Made by a program: the position numbers and the translations under genes. The notes under the pieces were generated by a model. That model was given only the letters and a program-made list of their open reading frames with translations, ran no database searches and had not been told where the DNA came from. Shown one piece after another: positions 1 to 7,652 of a stretch of 64,000 bases of DNA. Within the stretch, counting starts at the first letter, position 1. Each line of letters begins with the position of its first letter. This DNA is from Mycolicibacterium tusciae (GTDB taxonomy: Bacteria > Actinomycetota > Actinomycetes > Mycobacteriales > Mycobacteriaceae), in NCBI RefSeq assembly GCF_002086795.1, contig NZ_MVIM01000007.1:293340-357339 (forward strand), written 5' to 3'.

Positions 1-953
1 ACGCCGCCACCGGCGAGCTCCTCGAGCCGATCGCGACGCGGCGCAAAATCTGGCCGCCCGCTGTCGTGGGGCTGTTGCGTGACGTCGACGTCGGCATTGC
101 GCGAACGCTGCCCGCGTTAGCGGAACGTGCGGAGGTCAGAGAGGTCGAGGCACTCAACCTGGCCGCTGTCGCTGCTGCCAAGGACGTCATCTATCTGGAG
201 AACCAGTATCTGGCCGCGCGCACATTGGCCCAGGCGCTCGCCGCGCAATTGGCGGAGCCCGACGGGCCGGAGATCATCATCGTCCTGCCGCGAAGCTCTG
301 AGAGCAGGCTGGAGCAGCAGTCGATGGACAGCGCGAGGCAGCGCCTCCTTCGGCTGCTGTGGGACGCGGACACTCACGGTCGCCTCGGTGTGTACTGGCC
401 GGTGGCCGCCGGCGGAGTTCCGGTCTACATCCACTCCAAGGTGATGGTGATCGATGACCGGCTGCTGCGGATCGGATCGTCGAATCTCAACAACCGGTCG
501 TTGGGCTTCGACAGCGAATGTGACGTGGCTCTGGAAGCGGTGCCCGGTGCCAGCGGCCACAAGGTGATCGCCAGTGAGATCACTTACGCGAGAGACGATC
601 TGCTGGCAGAACATCTCGGGGTCTCCGTCGAAGATCTCCGTGCCGAAATCGCCAGTAGCGGCTCACTTCTCGCCGCTGTGGATTCGTTGCGCACCGTTGG
701 CCGGTCGCTACGCAAGTTCACCCCCACCATGACGTCCGCCGACGCCGGTCCCTTCGGCGAGAACGATCTCATGGACCCCCCAAGCGTGCCAGAGTCGATA
801 GCTCAAGGCGTCTTCAGCTTGGTCACCGGAGCGGCGCTGTGGCCGCTGACCAGGCTGGCGCCGCAGGCCGTCTCGACCGTCCGCTCGCTTTCCGACGCCG
901 CAACGGCGCTGCGTAGCGTTGCGGAGTCCTTGCGCGACGACCCCGACGCCTGA
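1..953 (+). CDS. Phospholipase D family protein, C-terminal part (cut by window edge)
   Basis: The reading frame is open from base 3 and has no stop before the window edge, so the start lies outside. The visible part holds the second half of a PLD-type phosphodiesterase: an ENQY segment (residues about 44-47 counted from the first internal Met at 66), then the HKD motif HSKVMVIDD (residues about 123-131) followed by GSSNLNNRS, the usual sequence after the second HKD. Enzymes of this type hydrolyse or transfer phosphatidyl groups through a His-linked intermediate. The first HKD motif is not in the window. The C-terminal 90 residues are not recognised. The substrate cannot be told from sequence. 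Confidence 0.85.
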   Translation, partial: AATGELLEPIATRRKIWPPAVVGLLRDVDVGIARTLPALAERAEVREVEALNLAAVAAAKDVIYLENQYLAARTLAQALAAQLAEPDGPEIIIVLPRSSESRLEQQSMDSARQRLLRLLWDADTHGRLGVYWPVAAGGVPVYIHSKVMVIDDRLLRIGSSNLNNRSLGFDSECDVALEAVPGASGHKVIASEITYARDDLLAEHLGVSVEDLRAEIASSGSLLAAVDSLRTVGRSLRKFTPTMTSADAGPFGENDLMDPPSVPESIAQGVFSLVTGAALWPLTRLAPQAVSTVRSLSDAATALRSVAESLRDDPDA

Positions 954-1029
954 TCGCCAGCGGGATGCGGAATAGCGGCCGCGTCCCCTCCGTTGCGCGG
1001 ACAAGAGTCTCAAACACGCGGAGGTTGAC

Positions 1030-1704
1030 ATGCAGATCGGAATCATCGGGGCAGGCCATATTGGCGGCACGTTGGTGCGACGGTTTCGGGAACTCGGTTT
1101 CGACGTGACCGTGGCGAATTCACGCTCTCCGGAAACCCTCGCCGACCTCGAGAAGGAGACCGGCGCGACGGCAGTGTGGGCCAAGGACGCGGCGGCCGAC
1201 GCCGACCTCGTCGTCATCAGCATTCCGCAGAAGAACGTTCCCGACCTTGCCGACGGAATCGTTGACGCGCGCAAACCAGGTGCCCCGGTGATCGAAACCA
1301 ACAATTACTACCCCCGGGAGCGCGACGGCGAGATTGCGGCGATCGAAGATGGGCAGCTCGAAAGCGCCTGGGTTGCAGAGCAAATCGGCGCACCGGTGTA
1401 CAAGGTGTTCAATGGGATCTGGTGGAAGCACCTGCTCGAGAGCGGCCGTGCGAGCGGCTCACCTGACCGAATCGCACTGCCCATCGCGGGCGAGGACGGC
1501 CCCGGCCGCGAGTTGATTCACGGCATCGTCGATCGCCTGGGCTTCGAGCCTGTCAACGCCGGCCCGATATCGGAGTCGTGGCGTCAGCAACCGGGAACAC
1601 CGGTGTACGGCAAAGACTTCAATGCTGACGACACCCGCAAGGCACTCGCCGAGGCGACCCGGGAACGTACGCATGAGTGGAGCGCACGCACTGGCGTCAA
1701 CTGA
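1030..1704 (+). CDS. NADPH-dependent F420 reductase-like NAD(P)-binding protein
   Basis: 224 residues. The N-terminus shows a dinucleotide-binding fold, GIIGAGHIGGTL at residues 4-15, and the conserved NSRSPETL after beta 2, as in the F420H2:NADP+ oxidoreductase / NADP oxidoreductase coenzyme F420-dependent family. The family moves hydride between NADP(H) and coenzyme F420 or an unidentified substrate. The length suits the short single-domain members. ATG is preceded by GGAGG at 1020-1024, which supports the start. It stands alone, 76 bp after the phospholipase D gene, on the same strand. Physiological substrate unknown. Confidence 0.75.
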   Translation: MQIGIIGAGHIGGTLVRRFRELGFDVTVANSRSPETLADLEKETGATAVWAKDAAADADLVVISIPQKNVPDLADGIVDARKPGAPVIETNNYYPRERDGEIAAIEDGQLESAWVAEQIGAPVYKVFNGIWWKHLLESGRASGSPDRIALPIAGEDGPGRELIHGIVDRLGFEPVNAGPISESWRQQPGTPVYGKDFNADDTRKALAEATRERTHEWSARTGVN

Positions 1705-1725
1705 CCGGGCCGGCGATCTCACGGG

Positions 1726-2049
1726 TCACCGGTGCCGACGTACCGGCCCGGCCCGTAGTGGCGGTGTCGAGTCGCGCGTTGGGACCGCACCGGAATCATG
1801 ATGTCTGACAGTGATGTTGACTGGGCCGGGCGAAGATTGTTGCGACGCGGCAGGCTGCGCGTGGGTCCGTAGCTTCGAGTAGGCGGCCAGCAACTGCTGC
1901 AAACGGGTGTCGGCTCCCTGTGCCGACATGGGGTCGCGCGTGTCGGGGTGAGTCGCGAGCACTCGGGCACGAAACGCGCGGACGATTTCGGCCTGCGTGG
2001 CGCCGGGCGACACCCCCAGCACGGCGTACGGATCTTCACTGCTGTTCAC
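1726..2049 (-). CDS. Small J-domain (DnaJ-like) protein
   Basis: About 107 residues from the GTG at 2049, chosen because GGAG lies 6 bases upstream; an in-frame ATG at 2094 would add 15 residues. The protein opens directly with DPYAVLGVSPGATQAEIVRAF, and the J-domain signature His-Pro-Asp sits in ATHPDTRDP, so it could stimulate a DnaK-type ATPase. There is no Gly/Phe linker, zinc domain or substrate-binding domain, so it is a type III-like J protein. The rest is low complexity and Arg/Pro rich. It lies near a small heat-shock gene, which fits a proteostasis role, but no direct link is visible. Confidence 0.7.
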   Translation of the reverse strand: MNSSEDPYAVLGVSPGATQAEIVRAFRARVLATHPDTRDPMSAQGADTRLQQLLAAYSKLRTHAQPAASQQSSPGPVNITVRHHDSGAVPTRDSTPPLRAGPVRRHR

Positions 2050-2263
2050 CGCGTGCTCCTGCGTCATCAAGCGCCTGAAGCGGGGCCGGGTCACCCCCGG
2101 CCCCGCCGCTCAGAATCGGGCGTTTGTTGTCGTAGCCGCCGCGCATTCTCAACGCCATGTCGATGGCGGGTCGCTACCACCGGTGTCTGTCGGTCGGCGC
2201 GATTCGACGTTCATGAGACGTGGGCGGCATGGCTGAACTTGTTCGGTCGACTTCGAAAAAGCA

Positions 2264-2599
2264 TCACCTCCCTGTTGTCCTGACACCTCGAGAAATCACC
2301 GTCGCACCAGGGCGCGGAGGCGACCTCTGGGTGGGCCACACGTCTGTGTGCCATCGGTGTATCGGTGTCCCTTCGCGCTCGCCGGCCGCGGGACCGACAC
2401 CCGGACGTGGGTCGGTAACCGCCGCCACCGCGGTGCGTAGGGAAACTCGCCGGAGCGCGAGCCTCTCCCGGGTGGTCGCGTGGCTCGGGCCCGCGATCTG
2501 CTCCTCGAGAATGCGTATCCACTCAGCCTCGACGACCGCTTCGGCTTCCGCGAGTGGCTCGACTGTCCATGCAATGCTCGTTGCCACGTCGTTCACCAC
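2264..2599 (-). CDS. Hypothetical protein downstream of hsp20
   Basis: 111 residues from a GTG at 2599, starting 6 bases after the hsp20 stop on the same strand, so it could be cotranscribed. The first 45 residues are acidic and look helical (EPLAEAEAVVEAEW, then ILEEQ). The rest is Arg/Pro rich without recognisable motifs. I do not recognise a family. Tight spacing to hsp20 is the main argument that it is real; the weak C-terminal composition argues against the full length being translated. Confidence 0.4.
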   Translation of the reverse strand: MVNDVATSIAWTVEPLAEAEAVVEAEWIRILEEQIAGPSHATTRERLALRRVSLRTAVAAVTDPRPGVGPAAGEREGTPIHRWHTDVWPTQRSPPRPGATVISRGVRTTGR

Positions 2600-2605
2600 C
2601 CGGTG

Positions 2606-3025
2606 TCACGCGTTGACGGGCTTCTTCTCGTCGCGGGTGGAGATCTGGATCCTGCGCGGCTTGGCCCTCTCCGCCACCGGGATGGTCAGCCGGAGAACAC
2701 CGCCGCTGTAATCGGCCTTGATCCGTTCGGTGTCGAGCGTTTCGCCGAGAAACAGCTGCCTGCTGAACACCCCTCGCGGGCGTTCGGCCGCCACCATTTC
2801 GCGCTCGCTGTCGACAGCGGGGCGCTTGGCGTGCACGGTGAGCACGTTGCGTTCGACGTCCAGATCAAGCGAATCCGGGTCGACACCGGGAAGGTCCAGT
2901 TCAACGATGAACGCGTCACCCTCGCGCCATGCGTCCATCGGCATCACCGCCGGGCGGGCGGCGGTGCCCAGCACCTGCTGAGCGAGGCGATCGACGTCGC
3001 GGAATGGATCGGTGCGCATCAACAT
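2606..3025 (-). CDS. Hsp20/alpha-crystallin family small heat-shock protein
   Basis: 139 residues. It has a short N-terminal arm beginning [14 protein letters not shown] and an alpha-crystallin domain containing [17 protein letters not shown] and the end-of-domain signature GVLRLTIPV, followed by an RRIQI tail. Such proteins form oligomers that hold unfolding proteins for the ATP-dependent chaperones. It resembles the mycobacterial Acr2/Hsp (Rv0251c) group. It is divergent from an HspR-like MerR regulator starting at 3134; a 22-bp inverted repeat at 3048-3069 lies between them. In mycobacteria acr2 is under HspR and stress control, so repression by the neighbour is likely. Confidence 0.93.
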   Translation of the reverse strand: MLMRTDPFRDVDRLAQQVLGTAARPAVMPMDAWREGDAFIVELDLPGVDPDSLDLDVERNVLTVHAKRPAVDSEREMVAAERPRGVFSRQLFLGETLDTERIKADYSGGVLRLTIPVAERAKPRRIQISTRDEKKPVNA

Positions 3026-3047
3026 GTCTGCCCTCCTCGGCCGCTAG

Positions 3048-3069
3048 ATCTGTGGCTTACGCCATAGAT
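3048..3069. promoter_or_regulatory. Inverted repeat between hsp20 and hspR-like gene (candidate operator)
   Basis: ATCTGTGGC, a 4-base spacer TTAC, then GCCATAGAT. The arms match at 8 of 9 positions. It lies 23-44 bp upstream of the hsp20 start and 65-86 bp upstream of the regulator start, where promoters of both would be. It does not match the CTTGAGT-N7-ACTCAAG HAIR consensus of HspR, so the regulator may have a different specificity. Confidence 0.5.
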
Positions 3070-3133
3070 TTCTTATAACACTGGATGCAGCGGTGTGCAA
3101 GGATGTCTGAGGAGATTTCTGGACGGAGTATTG

Positions 3134-3478
3134 ATGCGTGAGGATTCGGCGGCCCGATCGGCGCGCGGCGTGTACGGCATCTCGGTGGCCGCGGAATTGA
3201 CCGGAATCGACCCGCAGACGCTGCGACTCTACGAGCGCCGCGGACTGCTCACGCCCTCACGCACCGACGGCGGGACGCGACGGTACAGCGACGACGATGT
3301 GGTCCGACTGGAGCGCATCAGTCTGCTCGTCGAGGAGGGTGTCAACCTCGCCGGCGTTGCCCAGATTCTGGATCTGGAGCACCGAAATTCGGTGCTGGAA
3401 AACGACAACGGGCATCTTCGGTCGGAGAACACCAGGCTGCGCGAACAGACCCGGCACACTCGCGACCGGCACGGATGA
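3134..3478 (+). CDS. MerR-family transcriptional regulator, HspR-like
   Basis: 114 residues from the ATG at 3134; a start 13 codons earlier (3095) lies in the intergenic region and is less likely. The winged-helix MerR domain covers residues about 14-82, with VAAELTGIDPQTLRLYERRG (the recognition helix segment typical of HspR) and GTRRYSDDDV, then LVEEGVNLAGV. A short coiled coil with repeated Asn/Glu/Leu follows. HspR represses chaperone genes and is relieved by heat stress. The divergent position next to hsp20 supports this role. The C-terminus is Arg/His rich and lacks an effector-binding domain. Confidence 0.85.
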   Translation: MREDSAARSARGVYGISVAAELTGIDPQTLRLYERRGLLTPSRTDGGTRRYSDDDVVRLERISLLVEEGVNLAGVAQILDLEHRNSVLENDNGHLRSENTRLREQTRHTRDRHG

Positions 3479-3484
3479 CGGGAG

Positions 3485-3805
3485 CTACCTGCAACCCCTG
3501 GTGTCGAGGAGCGAGCACGGGCCGACGGGACCGCGGTTGTCCGGCGGTGGATTCGGTCCGTCCCAGATCATCGGGCCCACGTTGCCCTGGCCCCAGTTGA
3601 CGATGTAGAAGGTGTGGCAGATGTTCCAGTCCCAGTTTGGCGGACCGGGAGAATTGAACGGACCACCCGGTCCTCCACCTGGGTCATCGCCGGGGCACCA
3701 CGTGCGTGGTTCTGACGGCGGGGCCGCCAGGGCGGGAGCCGCGCTCAGCCCGAAGGCCGCGAGCGCTGCGAAAGTTGTTGTCAGAACAGCACTTACTCGA
3801 TTCAT
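3485..3805 (-). CDS. Small secreted protein of unknown function
   Basis: 106 residues from the ATG at 3805, which overlaps the stop of the upstream membrane-protein gene (ATGA), indicating translational coupling. MNRVSAVLTTTFAALAAFG with APALAA is a clear Sec signal peptide with an AXA cleavage site near residue 28. The mature part is about 75 residues, rich in Pro, Gly, Trp and Asp, with four cysteines (WCPGD, NICHT, GPCSL and RGCR near the end) that could form two disulfides. Small Cys/Gly/Pro-rich exported proteins of this type are common in mycobacteria. No function is assigned. Confidence 0.7.
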   Translation of the reverse strand: MNRVSAVLTTTFAALAAFGLSAAPALAAPPSEPRTWCPGDDPGGGPGGPFNSPGPPNWDWNICHTFYIVNWGQGNVGPMIWDGPNPPPDNRGPVGPCSLLDTRGCR

Positions 3806-4953
3806 TGTGAACTCCTGTCGCCGCGGTGTTGCAGATGTGATGCCAAGCCGAATGTCTCGACAAGGGTCAGCCAATCGGTTCCCGAGACCTCGTAGTCGGC
3901 GCGCGCGGCGACGGTGGGCACGTCACCGGGCCAGGCGAACCGGAAGTCCAAACCCATTGCCGTATCACGGCATCCAACTGTCAGCGGTTCCATACCGGCA
4001 ATGGTGATGCGCATACCCGGGGACGTCGACCAGTAGTCGGTCGCCGTATCGCTCATCGCATTACCGAGGGTGGGGAACCAATGACGTGCCTGCATGGGGC
4101 GGAACACCACTGGCTGTGCGCTCACCTGCCGGGGCGAGACCGAGGCGATGACCGCTTCGGTGGTCGGGTCGATCACTCGGATCGAGCTGGCGCCTATGTC
4201 GATGGCAAGGCGGGCTGTGCTGAGGGAACGGGTGAACTGCCACTGCTTACGGATCGAGAACGAGCTGATCTCCTGAAGTTTCAGCGAGTTCGTGAACAGC
4301 AGGCAGCGGGTCGGTTCGTCAGCGCTTGGCCGTCGGACATCCAGTCCGCTGCGGCTGCTGACGATGGCGAGCAGCTCGTCGAAGTCCGCGGCCGGCAACC
4401 AGGCGTCGACGTCGATCGGCAAGCCATAGCCTGCGTCGGGCGCGTCGAGCCGAGTGCCGGCAGCGACACGACGGTCACGTCCGCCGAGAACGAATCGCTT
4501 TGCACCGCAGTGCAAATGCAGCGCCATGCCCATCGTGTGGCCACCGGTCACACCCCAGGTCCCCAGTTGCGCATCGGTGAAGGGATAGACGTCGCCAGGC
4601 CGGGTGGTGACCGTCAGGGCGTCACTCGTGGCGGATACCACGATCTTCTTGTTTCGAGACCAGCGGGTCCAGCCGTAGACACCGCCGAAGAGGAGAACAA
4701 GCAGGCCCAGCTGCAGTCCGTGCGTTGACGCTCGTTGGGCCCACTCGGACCCACCCTTGGTGAGCGACTGCATGCCCAAGAACAGGGCCCAGAGCGCTCC
4801 TGTGAAGGCGAAGACCCCGACGATCGTGAACAGATATGCCTTGGCGGGGTTGCTCTGCCAGGTGGGGGTGGTGAAGGAGGCGACCTTGGACCCCCAAAAG
4901 GGCGGCTGCGCGACGAACTGCCGCGCCGCGCCCGAATTGTTGTTGGAGTTCAT
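3802..4953 (-). CDS. Membrane protein of unknown function
   Basis: 383 residues. The N-terminal 38 residues are polar. Two transmembrane helices follow (about 40-62, YLFTIVGVFAFTGALWALFLG; and about 80-97, LQLGLLVLLFGGVYGWTRW), and the rest, about 285 residues, is predicted soluble and beta-rich, without motifs I recognise. Two helices close together place the large C-terminal domain and the N-terminus on the same side of the membrane. The gene is translationally coupled to the small secreted protein (4-base ATGA overlap), so the pair may work together at the envelope. Confidence 0.75.
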   Translation of the reverse strand: MNSNNNSGAARQFVAQPPFWGSKVASFTTPTWQSNPAKAYLFTIVGVFAFTGALWALFLGMQSLTKGGSEWAQRASTHGLQLGLLVLLFGGVYGWTRWSRNKKIVVSATSDALTVTTRPGDVYPFTDAQLGTWGVTGGHTMGMALHLHCGAKRFVLGGRDRRVAAGTRLDAPDAGYGLPIDVDAWLPAADFDELLAIVSSRSGLDVRRPSADEPTRCLLFTNSLKLQEISSFSIRKQWQFTRSLSTARLAIDIGASSIRVIDPTTEAVIASVSPRQVSAQPVVFRPMQARHWFPTLGNAMSDTATDYWSTSPGMRITIAGMEPLTVGCRDTAMGLDFRFAWPGDVPTVAARADYEVSGTDWLTLVETFGLASHLQHRGDRSSQ

Positions 4954-5060
4954 GTCGTGCCTCCCCTACCGCGTTTCTGTCCTGTCGCGAGTAGAGCAGC
5001 GCCACCTGGCTACCGATCCCAAGAAGTCGGCGCCGTCGATGCGGCGATGTCCATGCGCGT

Positions 5061-5204
5061 TCATGCCGGCGCCACGCCGTGTCCGCGAGGAAGGTGCTCG
5101 GGATGTCGGCTGCCGACCCGCCACGCTCGGTCGTAGCGCGCGTCGAGCACGTCGACCAGTTCGCGGCCGACGTTGCCCGTCGACCCGGTCACCAGCAGCA
5201 TGCC
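5061..5204 (-). pseudogene. Remnant of an NmrA-like NAD(P)-binding reductase (N-terminus only)
   Basis: The minus-strand frame from an ATG at 5204 gives MLLVTGSTGNVGRELVDVLD, the exact start expected for NmrA-type NAD(P)H-binding proteins (GxxGxxG at residues 6-12), then WRVGSRHPEH and a stop after 47 residues. A full gene would be 250-300 residues, and the next 100 bases before the neighbouring gene give no continuation in any frame. It begins 12 bases after the stop of the nitroreductase gene, so it was probably the second gene of that operon before a deletion removed its body. Confidence 0.65.
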
Positions 5205-5215
5205 AGGCCGAGCCG

Positions 5216-6061
5216 TCAGACCGTCCACACCGTTGTCTCCGCAACCGACCGTCGCGAAGGAACGGGACACTCGACGGCGTTCGCCGGTGTGGGGCCGAGC
5301 CGGATGAGCGTCTGGGGATGGGCTCCGGCGTCGAACAGTTCGCACGCGAGCGCCAACCGTTCACGCATGTCACGGATGGGTTCGGTCAAAGCGCACGAGG
5401 CCAGCCCCAGCACCGTGGCTGACAGCAGAAGATGGCTGAGCGCCTCGCCCGCGCGCAACCGCATCGTGTCGTCGTCGGTCTCGGTGGCAAGGACCAGCAG
5501 GGTACCGTCGGCGGCACCGGGGCGTGGGCCGTCGTCGACGTCGCCTCCGTATCGCAGGCGAATTGCGCCCTCCGGCAACCGCATCCAGTGCAGTTTGGGC
5601 ACCACGCTCATCTGCACGCCGTATCGGGCGGCCCGGATGAGCAGCAGCTCCAGTGTTGACGGCGGTAGGGGGGACGCCGCGTAATCGCGGCGGTCCGACC
5701 TGCGGCGCGGGATCGCGGTCGCGAGTTCGACGACACCGTCGGTCGGGGCGCGGTCGATCAGCTCGAACGAGGCCACATGCCCGTCGTCGGGAAACCGGCG
5801 GATGCGCGCCTGCCATCCCGCTGCGGCCAAGCTCACCGCACAATGATTCAGAATCGAGCCACACCCCAGCAGGACGTCGCGCCGGTCGGCCTCGGTGTCG
5901 GCACCCGCACGGTCCCAATCGGCGTCCAGGTGTAATCCTGAGCCGTCGACCTCCCAACGCCAGGGCTGCGAGTTGCGCGCCGACGGCGCCCACGCGGCGA
6001 GTTCGAGTACTCGTTGCAGCGTGGCGGTGTCGGGAAAATCGCTTGGCAACCCCGTCTCCAT
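5216..6061 (-). CDS. Acg-type nitroreductase family protein, internally shortened
   Basis: 281 residues from the ATG at 6061. The reading frame is open for 82 more codons upstream, but that stretch overlaps a P450 remnant in another frame and does not look coding. The N-terminus matches the mycobacterial Acg / Rv3131 / Rv2032 group of FMN-binding nitroreductase-like proteins: LELAAWAPSARNSQPWRWEV, then LGCGSILNHCAVSLAAAGW and IPRRRSDRRDY. The C-terminus is also typical (AGEALSHLLLSATVLGLASC, then LIRLGPTPANAVECP). About 50 residues normally present between the RRSDRRDY region and the LVLATETDD strand are missing, so folding or activity may be altered. Acg proteins are thought to sequester flavin rather than reduce nitro groups; no DosR box was found upstream. 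Confidence 0.7.
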   Translation of the reverse strand: METGLPSDFPDTATLQRVLELAAWAPSARNSQPWRWEVDGSGLHLDADWDRAGADTEADRRDVLLGCGSILNHCAVSLAAAGWQARIRRFPDDGHVASFELIDRAPTDGVVELATAIPRRRSDRRDYAASPLPPSTLELLLIRAARYGVQMSVVPKLHWMRLPEGAIRLRYGGDVDDGPRPGAADGTLLVLATETDDDTMRLRAGEALSHLLLSATVLGLASCALTEPIRDMRERLALACELFDAGAHPQTLIRLGPTPANAVECPVPSRRSVAETTVWTV

Positions 6062-6194
6062 CGTGACGTCCGGTGCGGGCCTGTATGGTCTCACACTCGG
6101 CGAGGCTTCAGCGGCGTTTGTGTCCCTGGTGTCACCCACGATGGGCCGTCGCGCAACCACGTTCGGGGCGAGGCGTGACGGGAACGCTTGCCTT

Positions 6195-6374
6195 TCAGCG
6201 GAATTCGATCGGCAGCGTTTCGAGCCCGCGCAGCACCAGTCCGCCCCGCCACGCCAGCGTTGCGGGTTACCGCCACGCACCCAGGAAGTAATGGGCACCC
6301 TTGCCAAAAGACAAGTGCCGGTTGGGTTCTCGGGACAGGTCTAGGGTTTCGGCGTTCACGAAGTGTGTACGCGG
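6195..6374 (-). pseudogene. Cytochrome P450 remnant: heme-loop and extreme C-terminus
   Basis: One minus-strand frame reads HFVNAETLDLSREPNRHLSF then GKGAHYFLGAWR and a stop at about 6268-6270. The same frame then continues as TLAWRGGLVLRGLETLPIEF and ends at a TGA at 6195-6197. The first block is the P450 heme-binding loop (FGxGxHxCxG), but the heme-ligating Cys is Phe. The second is the usual mycobacterial P450 C-terminus. The roughly 50 residues normally between them are missing and the rest of the enzyme upstream is absent. It is therefore a dead fragment just upstream of the nitroreductase gene. Confidence 0.75.
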
Positions 6375-6420
6375 TATTCCTGAGGGGCTCGGCGCGGCGT
6401 GCCGTCTGCCGATTCGCCGG

Positions 6421-7560
6421 TTAGCGGCGTGGCGTCGTGGTGATGTGCACGTGGTCGTAGTGCCCGTAGCCCGATCCCGCCGGCCCGGACGGCGTGTAAT
6501 ACGTGCCGCGCCAGATCACATCCTGGAGCCCGAACCGGCCGGCATTGGCCATCGCGAACGCCATGATCTCGTCCCCGAGCGCGATGCCCTCAGGGCTTTC
6601 GGCGTTGGGAATCATGATGTCGATCGCCAGGCCGCTCGGATGCCACGGCTTCGAGTCCGGCCGGACACCGCCGATCTCGGCGATCTGGGGGAATCGCTGG
6701 CTGACGGCGCGGGCAGCCAAGACGGTGTTCGGCTGCAGCCCGGCCTCAAACGCGACGCCGACCGGCAGTGCCTCCGGGATGATGTCCGCGGGAAGAGCCG
6801 CGGCGGGAGGAGGTACCGGGGCGGCGGCGGGAGGTGGAGCCATCACGTTGAGCATGGGGTCTGCCGGCGGGGGCACTGCCTGCGGCGGCGGCGCGTTGTC
6901 GATCACCGCCTGCTGGGCGGGTGTCAGCGCCGCGTACTGTGCCTCGGCGGCCGCGATCCGACGCTGCAGGTCAGTCGAGTTCGTCTGTAGTTCGGCGCGC
7001 ACGGCCGCGGACTGCTCGGCCGCGGCACGGGCCTCGGCGGCCGATGCCTCAGAGGCCTTGGCGGCGGCGGCGGCTTTCTCACGCGCTGCTTGGAAAGCCT
7101 TCAATTGGGCAGCCGTCTCAGCGGCGATCCCGCGCTGCAGCGACAGCTGGTCGATCAGCTGTTGCGGAGATTCCGCGGTCAGCAACGCCGACATTTGACC
7201 GGTGCGTCCACTCATATACGTCATGGCAGCGATGTTGTCGGCGGCCGCTTGACGGGTGGCGAGCTGGGAGTTCGCGGCGTCGAAGGCCGCCAGATCGGCG
7301 CGATGGCGCTCTTCGGCTGCCTTCTGAACAGCCAACTTGTCCTCGAGATCGCGCTGAGCGGACGTGACGCCTTCGCGACTTTGCACCGCCTCGCGCGACA
7401 GCTCATTCAGCTTGTCCAGCGCGTCAGATTCCGGGTCCGCCTGCACGTCGCCCGCTATCGACATGGCAAGCACCAAAACCGCAGCCGCGAAACCGCCGAT
7501 CGCTCGCCGAAAAGAGTGGCGCACCCGGCTCATTCGGACAGTCACGATCCTTCGTTGCAA
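6421..7560 (-). CDS. Exported coiled-coil protein with C-terminal peptidoglycan-type domain
   Basis: 379 residues. A signal peptide covers residues about 10-42 (FAAAVLVLAMSIAG, cleavage near VQADP), followed by a long Ala/Glu/Gln-rich coiled coil (about 45-210) like that of RipA-type proteins, then a Pro/Ala linker (about 215-262). The C-terminal domain (about 270-379) holds GVRPDSKPWHPSGLAIDIMI, DEIMAFAMANAGRFGL and YGHYDHVHIT. This His/Asp pattern (HPSGLAIDI, HYDHVHI) resembles M15/extensin-like zinc peptidase folds and recurs in mycobacterial exported proteins. A cell-wall remodelling role is inferred. It is not NlpC/P60, so it is a different effector on a Rip-like scaffold. Confidence 0.75.
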   Translation of the reverse strand: MQRRIVTVRMSRVRHSFRRAIGGFAAAVLVLAMSIAGDVQADPESDALDKLNELSREAVQSREGVTSAQRDLEDKLAVQKAAEERHRADLAAFDAANSQLATRQAAADNIAAMTYMSGRTGQMSALLTAESPQQLIDQLSLQRGIAAETAAQLKAFQAAREKAAAAAKASEASAAEARAAAEQSAAVRAELQTNSTDLQRRIAAAEAQYAALTPAQQAVIDNAPPPQAVPPPADPMLNVMAPPPAAAPVPPPAAALPADIIPEALPVGVAFEAGLQPNTVLAARAVSQRFPQIAEIGGVRPDSKPWHPSGLAIDIMIPNAESPEGIALGDEIMAFAMANAGRFGLQDVIWRGTYYTPSGPAGSGYGHYDHVHITTTPRR

Positions 7561-7652
7561 GCCCCCCAGCTACACACGTCTCGGACAGGGTATGAACTGG
7601 CGCCCACGATGTCCACTCATCCGTCAAGTTGATCGCCGTCGCCGCGTTGCGC

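Noticed and set aside
3026..3133. A HAIR element for HspR
   Set aside because: No CTTGAGT-N7-ACTCAAG-like sequence is present; only the different inverted repeat at 3048-3069.
6062..6307. An 82-residue N-terminal extension of the nitroreductase
   Set aside because: The stretch covers the end of the P450 remnant in a different frame, and Acg-type proteins start near the ATG at 6061.
6062..6345. A DosR/DevR box for the nitroreductase
   Set aside because: GGGACA and similar half-sites occur, but no GGGACTTTNGTCCC-like palindrome within two or three mismatches was found.
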